From positions 2,976,001 to 3,040,000 of the forward strand of contig NC_015726.1 in the NCBI RefSeq assembly GCF_000219215.1: a stretch of 64,000 nucleotides of DNA, in the 5' to 3' direction. The translations under genes and the position numbers were made by a program. Below, in pieces: positions 35,446-45,400 of this stretch. The notes under the pieces are model-generated. The model was not told the DNA's origin. It saw nothing but the letters and a program-made list of their open reading frames with translations, and did not search any database. The DNA comes from Cupriavidus necator N-1. GTDB taxonomy: Bacteria; Pseudomonadota; Gammaproteobacteria; Burkholderiales; Burkholderiaceae. Position 1 is the first letter of the stretch. Every line of letters begins with the position of its first letter.

Positions 35446-36237
35446 ATGCAGGACCGATCCACCGGCAATGCCTTCAAAGAAGACCGCCACTTCGTCACCG
35501 CGCTGGCGCGCGGGCTGGAAGTGCTGGCCTGCTTCCGCACCAGCGACCGCGTGCTGGGCAACCAGGAAATCGCCCGGCGCTGCGGGCTGCCCAAGTCGAC
35601 GGTATCGCGCCTGACCTCCACCCTGACGCGGCTGGGCTACCTGGCGCAGGCCGAAGGCAGCCACAAGTACAGCCTGGGCACGGCCTGCCTGCGGCTGGGC
35701 AGCGCCATGCTGTCGCGGCTGGACATCCGCAAGGTGGCGCGACCGCTGATGCAGGAGCTGGCCGACTTTTCCGGCGGCACGGTGTCGCTGGGCACGCGCG
35801 ACCGCTTCTCGATGATCTATGTCGAGCACTGCCGCAGCTGCGCAGCGATTGCGCTGACGCTCGATACCGGCTCGCGCATTCCCGTAGCCACCTCGGCCAT
35901 CGGCCGCGCCTGGCTGGCGGTGGTGCCGGACCAGGAGCGCCAGGCCTTCATGGAACAGGTGCGCGACGTCGACGACATGGCGTGGCCGCGCCTGCGCCAG
36001 GGCATCGAGCAGGGCCTGGCGGACCACCTCACCCTGGGCGTGACCTGCTCGATGGGCGACTGGCAGCCGGACGTCAACGGCATTGCGCGCGGCTTCGAGC
36101 CCGGCCATGGCATGCCGCCCATGGCCATCAACGTGGGCGGACCGTCGTTCCGCCTGTCCCCGTCATTCCTGCTCGACGAGGTGCGCCCGCGCCTGCTGGA
36201 GGTGGTACGCCAGCTGGAAGGCAGCTTCCCGCGCTGA
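35446..36237 (+). CDS. IclR-family transcriptional regulator
   Basis: A 263-residue regulator. An N-terminal winged helix-turn-helix (about 15-80) has NQEIARRCGLPKSTVSRLTSTL, and a C-terminal IclR effector domain (about 95-260) has RDRFSMIYVEHCRS, SAIGRAWLAVVPDQE, a Cys-containing loop VTCSMGDW and the closing PPMAINVGGPSF. It lies within the apparent operon, 121 bases after the ligase gene and 59 before the binding-protein gene, so it is probably the local regulator responding to the acid or its CoA ester. The palindrome at 30005-30019 is a candidate site. Confidence 0.93.
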   Translation: MQDRSTGNAFKEDRHFVTALARGLEVLACFRTSDRVLGNQEIARRCGLPKSTVSRLTSTLTRLGYLAQAEGSHKYSLGTACLRLGSAMLSRLDIRKVARPLMQELADFSGGTVSLGTRDRFSMIYVEHCRSCAAIALTLDTGSRIPVATSAIGRAWLAVVPDQERQAFMEQVRDVDDMAWPRLRQGIEQGLADHLTLGVTCSMGDWQPDVNGIARGFEPGHGMPPMAINVGGPSFRLSPSFLLDEVRPRLLEVVRQLEGSFPR

Positions 36238-36296
36238 GCGCATCCGTTGTTCACACCAACAGCGCCGCCACGAGACGGCGCAACAGGAGGAGCACC

Positions 36297-37901
36297 ATGC
36301 AAGTGAAGTTGACCGGCGCCGCCCGGCGCCGCCTGCTGGCCGGCATGCTGGCCGCCGCCATCCCCGCGGCTCACGCCGCACCGGCCGCACCGGCCGCGCC
36401 GGCCACCGGCAGCCTCACCGTCGCCTTCGGCGCGGAATCGACCACGCTCGACCCGGTCAAGATCTCGGCCGGCGTCGACCACTACTTTGTCGGCCAGATC
36501 TTCGAGATGCTGGTGCGCCGCAATGCCGCGCTCAAGGACGAGAACTGGCTGGCGGAGAACTGGAAGCTGGAAAACGGCAAGGACGGCAAGCCCGTGCTCG
36601 ACGTGCAGCTGCGCAAGGGCGTGCGCTTCCACAACGGCGACCCGCTGACGTCCGAGGACCTCGAGTTCTCCTGGCAACGCCAGCGCGACCCCAAGAGCAG
36701 CTTCTTCTCGCACTATGTCTCGTCAATCGAGCGTTTCGAGATCGTGGATGCACACCGCTTCAAGCTGCATTTCAAGGAGCCGGATGCGCAGTTCATCGTC
36801 GGCAACATGCAGCTGTGGGCCATGCCCAAGAAGTACATCCAGAAGGTCGGTGAAGAAGAGTTCGCCCGCAAGCCGGTCGGCACCGGGCCGTGGAAGTTTG
36901 TCTCGCGCACGGTCAAGGACGAGCTGAAGCTGGAAGCCTTCGACGGCTACTGGAACAAGGAAAAGCGCCCGGGCATCAAGGACCTGACCATCAAGGTGAT
37001 CCCGGAGGACCTGACCCGGGTGGCGGCCTTCAAGACCGGCAAGGTCGATTTCATCGACAACGTGCCGCCGTCGATGGTCGAGGAATTCAAGAAGATGCCG
37101 GGGGTGAAGACCGTCACGCTGGTGAGCGGCAACAACCTCTTCCTCAATTTCAACACGCAGATGCCGAAGTCGCCGTTCAACGATGTGCGCGTGCGGCAGG
37201 CGGCCGCGCACGCCATCGATGTCGACGCCATCATCAAGCGCGTGCTGTTCGGCCAGGGCGAGCGCTATGCGCAGGTGGGCAAGGAGTCGAATGGCTACGA
37301 CCCCGAGCTCAAGCCCTACGCCTTCGACCAGAAGCGTGCGCGCGAGCTGCTCAGGCAGGCGGGCTATCCCAATGGCTTCGAGACCCCCTGCTACAACCTC
37401 ACCACGCCGCGCGAACCGGGCGTGAAGGAAGTGGGCGAAGCCATGTATGCCTACCTGAGTTCCGTGGGCATCCGCTGCCAGGTGCGCAACCTGGAGTACG
37501 GGGCCTGGATCAGCCTGGGCAAGCGCGGCCGCTCGGGCCCGCCGGAGATGGACGGCGTGCTGAGCTGGATGTGGTCGCAGGGGCTGCCCGGCGACCCGGG
37601 ACTGGCCTGGTCCGGCCATTTGCACAGCTACCAGGGCGGCGGCGGCTGGGGCACCTATTCCTACACCAGCGACCCCGAGGTCGACGCGCTGCTGGAGAAG
37701 CAGCGCCAGACCATGGACCCCGCGGCGCGCACCGCGCTGCTGCGCCAGATCGCGCGGCTCAAGCAGGAGCGCGTGCTGGGCGGCCTGCCGACCTACCGGC
37801 CGCTGGTGACCTTTGCCTGGCGCGACAACAAGATCAACTACGTGCCCTGGCCCATCCGCGACTACTGGCGCTCATTCCAGGAAGTCAGCTGGAAGCAGTG
37901 A
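36297..37901 (+). CDS. ABC transporter substrate-binding protein (family 5, DppA/OppA type)
   Basis: A 534-residue periplasmic binding protein. The signal peptide (about 1-27) has an arginine cluster AARRRLLAGML and ends in PAAHA. The mature protein has the family 5 layout: ESTTLDPVKISAGVDHYFVGQIFEML near the N-terminus, LRKGVRFHNGDPLTSEDLEFSW, and FLNFNTQMPKSPFNDVRVRQA. Family members bind peptides but also opines, sugars, nickel chelates and other compounds, so the ligand is open. AGGAGG sits 7 bases ahead of the ATG. It leads a five-gene importer set. Confidence 0.93.
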   Translation: MQVKLTGAARRRLLAGMLAAAIPAAHAAPAAPAAPATGSLTVAFGAESTTLDPVKISAGVDHYFVGQIFEMLVRRNAALKDENWLAENWKLENGKDGKPVLDVQLRKGVRFHNGDPLTSEDLEFSWQRQRDPKSSFFSHYVSSIERFEIVDAHRFKLHFKEPDAQFIVGNMQLWAMPKKYIQKVGEEEFARKPVGTGPWKFVSRTVKDELKLEAFDGYWNKEKRPGIKDLTIKVIPEDLTRVAAFKTGKVDFIDNVPPSMVEEFKKMPGVKTVTLVSGNNLFLNFNTQMPKSPFNDVRVRQAAAHAIDVDAIIKRVLFGQGERYAQVGKESNGYDPELKPYAFDQKRARELLRQAGYPNGFETPCYNLTTPREPGVKEVGEAMYAYLSSVGIRCQVRNLEYGAWISLGKRGRSGPPEMDGVLSWMWSQGLPGDPGLAWSGHLHSYQGGGGWGTYSYTSDPEVDALLEKQRQTMDPAARTALLRQIARLKQERVLGGLPTYRPLVTFAWRDNKINYVPWPIRDYWRSFQEVSWKQ

Positions 37902-37970
37902 TCCGCCGCCGCGCCCGGCGCCCGAGCCGGGCGCGGCATTCCCGCTGACAATTCTCCGACGGAGCCTGTC

Positions 37971-38882
37971 ATGCCTATTGCAAAACGCCTGCTGCACGGC
38001 CTGATCAGCATCCTTGGCGCGAGCGTGATCATCTTCCTGATCTCGCGCCTGTCCGGCGACCCGCTTGCCCTGTTGTTGCCGGCCGACGCGCCGCCGCAGG
38101 TGATCGAGGCAACGCGCCGCCATCTCGGCCTGGACCAGCCCCTGGTGGCGCAGTACCTGGTCTTCCTCGGCCATGCCGTCACCGGCGACTTCGGCAACTC
38201 CTACCGCTGGCAGGAACCGGCACTGGGGCTGATCCTGGAGCGGCTGCCGGCCACGGTGGAACTGGCGCTGGCCGCGCTGGGCTTCTCGATTGCGATGGCG
38301 GTGCCGTTCGGCGTGCTGTCGGCGGTCTACCGCGGCTCTTGGTTCGACCGCTTTGCCAAGGTCTTCGCCATGCTTGGACAGGCCATGCCCAACTTCTGGG
38401 TCGGGCTGCTGCTGATCCTGTTCTTCGCGGTGCAGCTGAACTGGCTGCCAGCGTTCGGGCGCGATTCGTGGAACAGCCTGGTGCTGCCCGCGATTGCGCT
38501 GGGCTGGTATCCGGTGGCGGCGCAGACCCGCGTGGTGCGCTCGGCCATGCTGGATGTGCTCGACAGCGACTACATCCGCATGGGCCGCGCCATGGGCCTG
38601 CCCGAGCGCGTGCTGATCTGGAAGTACGCGCTGCGCAACGCGGCCATTCCGCTGGTGACCATCCTCGGCGTGTACTTCGCGGCGATGCTGGGCGGCGCCT
38701 TCGTGGTCGAAGTCATCTTCGCCTGGCCAGGCGTCGGCCGCACCGTGGTCGAGGCCGTGTTCGCGCGCGACTTTCCCGTGGTGCAGGCGGGCGTGATGCT
38801 CACCTCCGTGCTGTTCGTGCTGTCCAACCTGATGGTCGACCTCAGCTACGGCCTGATCGACCCGAGGATCCGCCATGCCTGA
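37971..38882 (+). CDS. ABC transporter permease (DppB type)
   Basis: A 303-residue inner-membrane permease with about six transmembrane helices, starting MPIAKRLLHGLISILGASVIIFLISRLSGDPL. The binding-protein-dependent transport (EAA) loop is at about 205-225 (RMGRAMGLPERVLIWKYALRN region), and the protein ends LMVDLSYGLIDPRIRHA, typical of DppB. It follows the binding-protein gene by 69 bases and overlaps the next permease gene by 8 bases. Confidence 0.94.
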   Translation: MPIAKRLLHGLISILGASVIIFLISRLSGDPLALLLPADAPPQVIEATRRHLGLDQPLVAQYLVFLGHAVTGDFGNSYRWQEPALGLILERLPATVELALAALGFSIAMAVPFGVLSAVYRGSWFDRFAKVFAMLGQAMPNFWVGLLLILFFAVQLNWLPAFGRDSWNSLVLPAIALGWYPVAAQTRVVRSAMLDVLDSDYIRMGRAMGLPERVLIWKYALRNAAIPLVTILGVYFAAMLGGAFVVEVIFAWPGVGRTVVEAVFARDFPVVQAGVMLTSVLFVLSNLMVDLSYGLIDPRIRHA

Positions 38883-39768
38883 GATCGCCGTTCCTCCTGC
38901 CAGCGCCCCGGCGGCGCCGGCCCGCAAGCGCCAGCGGCGTGACCTGAGTGGCCTGCCCTGGTTTGCGCTGGTAATCTTCCCGGTGCTGCTGGTCTGCGCC
39001 GTCGGCGGCGAGGCGCTGCTGCCGCACGACCCCAATGGCCTCGACCTCGGCCTGGCCTTCCAGCCACCGGCCTGGCTGGCGGGCGGCAGCTGGGCCTATC
39101 CGCTGGGCACCGACAACATGGGGCGCGACCTGCTCTCGCGCATCATGGCCGGCACGCGCATCTCGCTGGTGGTCGCGCTGTACGCCATCCTGATCTCGGG
39201 CGGCATCGGCACCGCCGCCGGCATGCTGGCCGGCTACTTCGGCGGGCGCCTGGACGCGCTCATCATGCGGCTGGTCGATATCCAGATGTCGATCCCCGCG
39301 CTGGCGCTGGCGCTGGTGCTGGCCGCGGTGCTGGGCCCGGGCTTCAACACCGTGGTGCTGGTGATCGTGGTGACCTACTGGACCTGGTACGCGCGCATCG
39401 TGCGCGGCGAGGTGATGTCGCTCAAGCAGCGCGACTACGTGGCGCTGGCGCGCGTGGCCGGCTGCGGCACGCTCACCATCTTCCGCCGCCACCTGCTGCC
39501 CAACCTGCTCAACACCCTGCTGGTGCTGGCCACGCTGCAGGTTGGCCAGGTGATCATCTTCGAGGCCTCGCTAAGCTTTCTCGGCCTGGGCATCCAGCAA
39601 CCCGATGTGTCGTGGGGGCTGATGCTAGCCGATGCGCGCAACTACATCACCAACGCGTGGTGGGCCATCACCATGCCCGGACTGGCCATCATGGCCACCT
39701 GCCTGGCGTCCAACCTGCTGGGCGACTGGCTGCGCGACCACTTCGACCCGAAAAGGAGGCAGCTATGA
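38875..39768 (+). CDS. ABC transporter permease (DppC type)
   Basis: A 297-residue permease, partner of the DppB-type protein. An N-terminal cytoplasmic tail rich in Pro and Arg precedes the first helix (about 27-47); GTDNMGRDLLSRIMAGTRISL is the classic DppC/OppC motif, and the EAA loop is around ARVAGCGTLTIFRRHLLPN. It ends GDWLRDHFDPKRRQL. Its start overlaps the dppB-type stop and its stop overlaps the start of the first ATPase gene (ATGA), so the set is tightly coupled. Confidence 0.94.
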   Translation: MPEIAVPPASAPAAPARKRQRRDLSGLPWFALVIFPVLLVCAVGGEALLPHDPNGLDLGLAFQPPAWLAGGSWAYPLGTDNMGRDLLSRIMAGTRISLVVALYAILISGGIGTAAGMLAGYFGGRLDALIMRLVDIQMSIPALALALVLAAVLGPGFNTVVLVIVVTYWTWYARIVRGEVMSLKQRDYVALARVAGCGTLTIFRRHLLPNLLNTLLVLATLQVGQVIIFEASLSFLGLGIQQPDVSWGLMLADARNYITNAWWAITMPGLAIMATCLASNLLGDWLRDHFDPKRRQL

Positions 39769-40811
39769 CCGGCCCCGACCCGCACGTGACGCAACGCCCG
39801 TCGCCAACGCCAGCTGCCCAGAATTCCCTACGCGGCGCGCCCATGCTGTCGGTACAGGGCCTGACCACGCACCTCGAACTGCGCCGCGGCACGGTGCGCG
39901 CCGTGGACGGCGTCGACCTGCACGTGCATGAGGGCGAGACCCTGGGCGTGGTGGGCGAATCCGGTTCCGGCAAGTCCATGACTATCCTATCGATCCTGCG
40001 CCTGCTGCCGCGCCAGGGCGGCGTGCAACTCGGCGGCAAGGTGTTGCTCGATGGCGTGGACCTGCTGCAGCTGCCCGAAAAGACCATGAGCACGCAGTAC
40101 CGCGGCCGCAAGATCGCGATGATCTCGCAGGATCCGCTGACCTCGCTGAACCCGGTCTTCACGGTGGGCGACCAGGTCGGCGCGCCGCTGCGCTACCACG
40201 GCCGCGCCGACAGCCGCGAGGCGCGACGCCGCCAGGTGGTGCAGGTGCTGGACAGCGTGCGCATCCCCTCGCCCGAGACGCGGCTGGACGACTATCCGCA
40301 CCAGTTCAGCGGCGGCATGCGCCAGCGCGTGGTAGCCGGCATGGCCATTGCCAGCGCGCCGCGCCTGCTGGTGGCGGACGAGCCCACCTCGGCACTGGAC
40401 GTGACCATCCAGGTGCAGATCATGGCGCTGTTCCGCAAGATCCAGGCGCAGACCGGTGTCGGCATCATCCTGATCACGCACGACCTGGGCGTGGCGGCCA
40501 GCATCTGCCACCGGGTGGCGGTGATGTACGCCGGACGCATTGTCGAGACCGGCGACGTGCGCACGCTGTACCAGCGCCCCGCCCATCCCTACACGCAGGC
40601 CCTGCTCCAGGCCATCCCCCACTTCGGCGAAAAGCGCGAGCGCCTGTACGCCATCCAGGGCAGCCCGCCCAGCCTGATCGACCCGCCGCACGGCTGCCGC
40701 TTCGCGGCGCGCTGCCCACACCGCAAGCCGCTGTGCGATGACGCCTATCCCCCCGAGATCGAACTTGAATCCGGCCACAAGGTCAGTTGCTGGCTGGCGT
40801 CGGCCGGCTAA
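39765..40811 (+). CDS. ABC transporter ATP-binding protein (DppD type)
   Basis: A 348-residue ATPase with Walker A GESGSGKS, signature FSGGMRQRV, Walker B LLVADEPTSALDV, and the oligopeptide-transporter C-terminal extension with CRFAARCPHRKPLC. About 25 Pro/Thr-rich residues precede the conserved start MLSVQGL. AAAAGGAGG lies ahead of the ATG, which overlaps the dppC-type stop. It forms the ATPase heterodimer with the next gene product. Confidence 0.94.
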   Translation: MTGPDPHVTQRPSPTPAAQNSLRGAPMLSVQGLTTHLELRRGTVRAVDGVDLHVHEGETLGVVGESGSGKSMTILSILRLLPRQGGVQLGGKVLLDGVDLLQLPEKTMSTQYRGRKIAMISQDPLTSLNPVFTVGDQVGAPLRYHGRADSREARRRQVVQVLDSVRIPSPETRLDDYPHQFSGGMRQRVVAGMAIASAPRLLVADEPTSALDVTIQVQIMALFRKIQAQTGVGIILITHDLGVAASICHRVAVMYAGRIVETGDVRTLYQRPAHPYTQALLQAIPHFGEKRERLYAIQGSPPSLIDPPHGCRFAARCPHRKPLCDDAYPPEIELESGHKVSCWLASAG

Positions 40812-40828
40812 GAACCCAGGAGGCAGCC

Positions 40829-41794
40829 ATGCTGCTCGAAGTCGAAAACCTAAAGAAGCATTTCCCCGCGCGCGGCGGCGGCACGGTGCGCGCCGTCGAC
40901 GGCGTCAGTTTTGCCGTGGATGCCGGGCAGACCTATGCGCTGGTGGGCGAGTCCGGCTGCGGCAAGACCACCATCGCCAGGCAGCTGCTGCTGCTTGAGC
41001 GCCCCAGCGCGGGCACCATCCGCTTCGACGGCCAGGACGTGCTGGCGCTGGACCGCAAGGGCGTGCTGGGCTACCGGCGCCAGGTGCAGGCGGTGTTCCA
41101 GGATCCGTCCTCGTCACTCAATCCGCGCCTGAAGGTCAGCATGCTGCTGGCCGAGCCGCTGCTTGCGCACGGCCAGGGCGGCGACCGCGCCGCGCTGCGC
41201 CGGCGGCTGCTGGAGCTGCTGGAGATCGTCGGCCTGCCGCCCGGCGCGCTTGACCTCTATCCGCACGAGTTCAGCGGCGGCCAGCGCCAGCGCATTGCCG
41301 TTGCGCGCGCGCTGGCGCTGCAGCCGCGGCTGATCGTGCTGGACGAGCCCACCTCGGCGCTGGATGTCTCGATCCGGGCGCAGATCGTCAACCTGCTGTC
41401 GGATATCCAGCGCAGCTTCGGCCTGGCCTATGTGGTGATCGCCCATGACCTGGCGCTGGTGGAACACTTCAGCTCGGCCGTGGGCGTGATGTACCTGGGC
41501 AATATGGCCGAAAGCGGGCCCAGCGCCGCGGTGTTCAGCGCCCCGCGCCACCCCTACACGCAGGCACTGCTGGGCTCGGCGCCGCGTCCCGACCCTGACC
41601 ACCAGCCGGCCGAAGGGCTGATCCTGGGCGATATCGGCTCGGCGCTGAACCCGCCGGCGGGCTGCAAGTTCCATCCGCGCTGCCCGCGGGCGGTGCCGGC
41701 CTGCGCCACCGAGATCCCCCGCATGCTGCGGCTGGACCCGGCCGCCGGCTCAGCCGCGCCGGTGCACGTGGCCGCCTGCCACCTGCTCCACTGA
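40829..41794 (+). CDS. ABC transporter ATP-binding protein (DppF type)
   Basis: A 321-residue ATPase starting MLLEVENLKKHFP. Walker A GESGCGKTT, signature FSGGQRQRI, Walker B LIVLDEPTSALDV, and a C-terminal oligopeptide-transporter domain with CKFHPRCPRAVPAC. AGGAGG precedes the ATG, 17 bases after the DppD-type stop. It is the last gene of the operon; its stop is 15 bases from that of the convergent lipoprotein gene, with no clear terminator between. Confidence 0.94.
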   Translation: MLLEVENLKKHFPARGGGTVRAVDGVSFAVDAGQTYALVGESGCGKTTIARQLLLLERPSAGTIRFDGQDVLALDRKGVLGYRRQVQAVFQDPSSSLNPRLKVSMLLAEPLLAHGQGGDRAALRRRLLELLEIVGLPPGALDLYPHEFSGGQRQRIAVARALALQPRLIVLDEPTSALDVSIRAQIVNLLSDIQRSFGLAYVVIAHDLALVEHFSSAVGVMYLGNMAESGPSAAVFSAPRHPYTQALLGSAPRPDPDHQPAEGLILGDIGSALNPPAGCKFHPRCPRAVPACATEIPRMLRLDPAAGSAAPVHVAACHLLH

Positions 41795-41809
41795 GGGCCT
41801 GGGCACGGG

Positions 41810-42358
41810 TCAGCCGCCCTGCATCTTCGACGGATCGTCGCTGCGCGAGGTCGTGGTGACGGTACCGTCGCTGTTGAAATGCACATTGAAAAAGGCCTTG
41901 TCGGTGGAGGTTTCCATCCAGCGGTAGCCCCACACCTCTTCCTTCTTCAGCGCAAATGCCTCCACCTTGGTGGGCTTGCCGAGCAGGCGGCGGATGTCGT
42001 CCTTGCTCATGCCGGCGCGCACGCGTGCGAAGTTCTCGGCTGACAGCACCTGCTCGATCTTCGCGACCTTGCCATCGGCGCCGATGGTGACCATCCAGGT
42101 GGTGGTGCCCTCGGGGCCACGCGGGTACTCCAGCCGGCGCCCGCCGTCGGCTTCCTCCCAGACGATCTCCGGCTTGCCGGCCTGGCGCCGCAGGTCTTCC
42201 TCAGTGGACTGGCCGGGGACGATGCCCTTGAACAACTCGCTGTCGGGCTTGATCGCGTTCCAGGTGTTGCGGGCGGTGTCGCCCGCCTTCTTCATGGCTT
42301 CATCGACCTTCTGCTGGTCGCAGCCGAACAGCGCAAGCAAAGCGGCAAAGAGTCCCAT
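41810..42358 (-). CDS. Lipoprotein with two BamE/SmpA-like repeats
   Basis: A 182-residue protein. MGLFAALLALFGC is a short lipoprotein signal with the lipidated Cys at 13. Two related units follow: about 44-105 (FKGIVPGQSTEEDLRRQAGKP, ending in VTIGADGKVAKIEQVL) and about 108-175 (FARVRAGMSKDDIRRLLGKP, ending in VHFNSDGTVTTTSRSDD). Each has the BamE-type helix pair with the GKP turn and a beta meander. BamE is normally a single-domain lipoprotein of about 110 residues, so this tandem form is distinct. It lies 43 bases downstream of tamB on the same strand, pointing to a role in outer-membrane protein assembly. Confidence 0.78.
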   Translation of the reverse strand: MGLFAALLALFGCDQQKVDEAMKKAGDTARNTWNAIKPDSELFKGIVPGQSTEEDLRRQAGKPEIVWEEADGGRRLEYPRGPEGTTTWMVTIGADGKVAKIEQVLSAENFARVRAGMSKDDIRRLLGKPTKVEAFALKKEEVWGYRWMETSTDKAFFNVHFNSDGTVTTTSRSDDPSKMQGG

Positions 42359-42401
42359 GGCGGCAAGGCGTCGCGGCGACGCGAAAGTGGCGGGGCGCCC
42401 G

Positions 42402-45400
42402 TCAGCGGCGCACGGGTTCGGCGACGGCTGCCGAGGCTGCCTGTGCCGCGCTGTCGGGACTGGTTGGCTGGCTCTCATCCTGCTGGCTCCTTCTGGTGTC
42501 GCTGCGACCCGAGGTCCCGCTGAACAGGTTCGCCCAGCTGTCGAAGCGGCGGTTGAACAAGACCGACAAACCGTTGATGGACCCGCCCTTGGCAATCAGC
42601 GACCAGCGCCGCGAGAACTGCCAGGTCAGCTTCACCACGTTCGAGGCCGATGTCAGGCTCTGCTCATAGCCGACCGACATACGATCGGAAATGGCCTTGC
42701 CCATGCTGACCACCTGCTGGTCATTGAGACCCGCGGTGCTGGGCCCGATCGAAAATTCGTCGATGCCGAAATGCTGCACGATCCCCTTGCCGGCCTTGCC
42801 GCCGATCATACCCAGCGCCGCGCCGCCCAGCGCGGCGCCACCCAGCTGGCGCTGCTGGCCGGCACCGGCGCTTTCCGCGCCGTAGCCGAACATCAGCCAC
42901 GAGAGCTTATCCTCTTCGGGCACGTTGGGCTCCGACACCAGCCGCACGCGCGGCAGCCGCACCGTGCCGGTCACCTCCACGCCCGCCTCCACTTCCTGGT
43001 TGCGGCGCATGGCGCGGATGTTCATGTTCGGGTTGTCGATCGGGCCGTTGAAGTTGATGACGCCACGCTCGATGTCCAGCTTGCGCCCGAAGGCTTCATA
43101 GGTGCCTTCGGTCACGCGCACCGTGCCGGTGGCCTTCATTGGTGCCAGGGGTTCGCTCTTGACGCCCATCTGGCCGGCCAGCAACAGGTCCGCGCCCGCG
43201 CCGCGGAAGCGGAAGTTGTTGCCCAGGTCCACGGTCAGGTCGATCACCGGGCTGAACTTGCTTGCCGGCTTGGTCTCCGGCGCCGGCGTGGCGGCAGTCT
43301 TCACGGCGCGCTGGTCCTTGCGCCGGATCACCACCACATCGTCGCCCAGCACTGGCGCACCGGCCTTGGGCAGGTCGAACAGGCCGCGGTCGACGCGGAT
43401 CTTGCCGCGGATCACGACCTGCTTGTTCTCGTTGGCGATGGTGGCATCGCCCGAGACCACCAGCGTGCGCTCTGGGCTGGCGAACAGCTGCAGCTTGTCG
43501 GCGACGATCTTGCCGGTCAGGTTGGGATCGGCCTCGCCCAGCTTGACGCTGCCAGTGGCCGTGATCTTGCCGTCGCCACCGTGGAATTCCACGTGCTTGA
43601 GCTCGACCGTGTTCTGGTCCAGCACCACGCGCACGGTGCCGTCGGTCAGGCGCAGGCCCAGGTCATACAGCGTGACGGCGAGATTGTCGCCGTCGACGGT
43701 GCCGGTCAGCAGCGGCGCGCCGACCGTGCCGGCCAGGCGCATCGCCGCGGCCAGTTTGCCGTCGAAGGCGTACTGCGGGCCGGTCAGCGCTTCCAGCGAT
43801 TTCAGCCGCGGCACGTCGACGGTGACCGTGCCGCCCAGGGTCGAGGCCGGGCCCACGGTCTGCAGCCCCTGCTCCTGCACCAGTCCGGCGGAGGCGTCCA
43901 CCACCACCTTGCCGATGCGGCCCGACACCATGCCGCCGCGCAGCGCGATGCGGTTGCCGCCGGCCTCGGCGCGCAGGCTCGTCTCGCCCAGGCCGAGCGT
44001 GGTGAAGCCCCGGCCGGCATTGACCGACAGGTCGCCGCTGCGCCGGCGCAGTTCGGCAAAGCCGGTCGCGGTCTCGGCCAGCGCCAGGTTCCAGCGGCCG
44101 TCGATGACCAGGTCGGAGCGCACCGGCGGCTTCTCGCCGGTGATGGTTTCCATCAGCTCCAGTACATGGCCCACCTGCAGGCCGTCCAGGCTGCCCGCGC
44201 TGCGGATGCGGCCGTGGTCCCAGTCCAGGCTGTCGATCGCCAGCGTGGCGCGGTCCAGCAGCAGGCGCGCGGCGCCCAGGCGCACGCGCTGGTCGGCCAC
44301 CAGCAGTTGCGTCGGCGCTGCCAGGCGCAGGTTGACGGTGCTGCGCTCTTCCAGCGTGCGGATGGTGCCGTTCCAGCCCTCCTTGCCCTTCCACGCGCCC
44401 TGCCCCGCCAGCGCCAGCTGCAATGGCCGCTTGTTCAGGCTGCCGGTCGCCTTGACGTCGAATGTATGGTTGGCCTGGGTGCCGTTGAGCGTGGCATCGA
44501 GCGTGCTCAGGCTGGCCTGTGGGCCGCGGTAGTCGCGCGCGGCCAGCTGCACCGAGAGCGGACCGTCCAGCCCGCCGCGCACCTCGGCGCGGCCGCTGGC
44601 GCTGGCCACCTTGTGCGGACCCACTTCCAGCGCCTGCGCGTTGTAGTCGGCCACCACTTCAGGTTTCTTCAGCGTGCCGGTGATGGTGGCGTCGAGCTTG
44701 AGCTTGCCGGCCACGCCAAACTTGAGCCGCTCCAGCTGCGGCGCATCGACCGCTAGCTTGAGCGCATCGCCGCGCGCGCCGAAGCTGCCGCGCAGGTTGG
44801 CCTGGTTGCCGGCCATGCTCAGCGAGGCCTCGCTTGGCAAGAGCCGCTCGCCTGCGAGGCGCACCTTGCCGCCGCCGGTCATCGGCAGGCCCGCGTATTC
44901 GCTCTCATGCACGGCAAAATCCAGCGCCACGCCAAGCTCGGGCGCGATCTCGCCGGTCGCGGTGAAATCCGCGTTGATCCGGCCGGCGGCAACCTTGGCC
45001 AGGCGCGAGGGATCGAACGAGGCCAGCTTGCCCTTGAAGCTGAACGGCTGCTTGTCTTTCAGGCCGAGCTTGCCTTCCGCGGTCAGCAAACCCGGCCCCA
45101 CCGCGGCGCGCAGCGTGGCCAGCGTGACCGCCTCGGCATCGATGCTGGCATCGGCGAAAAGCTTGAGCGGCCCGCCCGACAAGTCCAGCGCCACGCTTTG
45201 TCGGCCCGGCTCCATCCGCACCACCACCGGGCCGGACAGGCTGGCGCTGGTCAGCGAGCCATGCAGCGCGGCCGGGTCCAGCCTGCGCACATCCAGGTCG
45301 AAACCGCCACGGCCGCCGCGCAGCGAACCGCCGCCGGCAATCTCGGCCTTGCCGGCCAGCGCCACGCGCAGGTCCGAGACGGCCTGTGCCATCTCGCTCA

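Noticed and set aside
30218..41794. Genomic island or recent transfer for the carboxylase/transporter operon
   Set aside because: No integrase, tRNA, direct repeats or clear base-composition change at either end, so transfer cannot be supported from the sequence.
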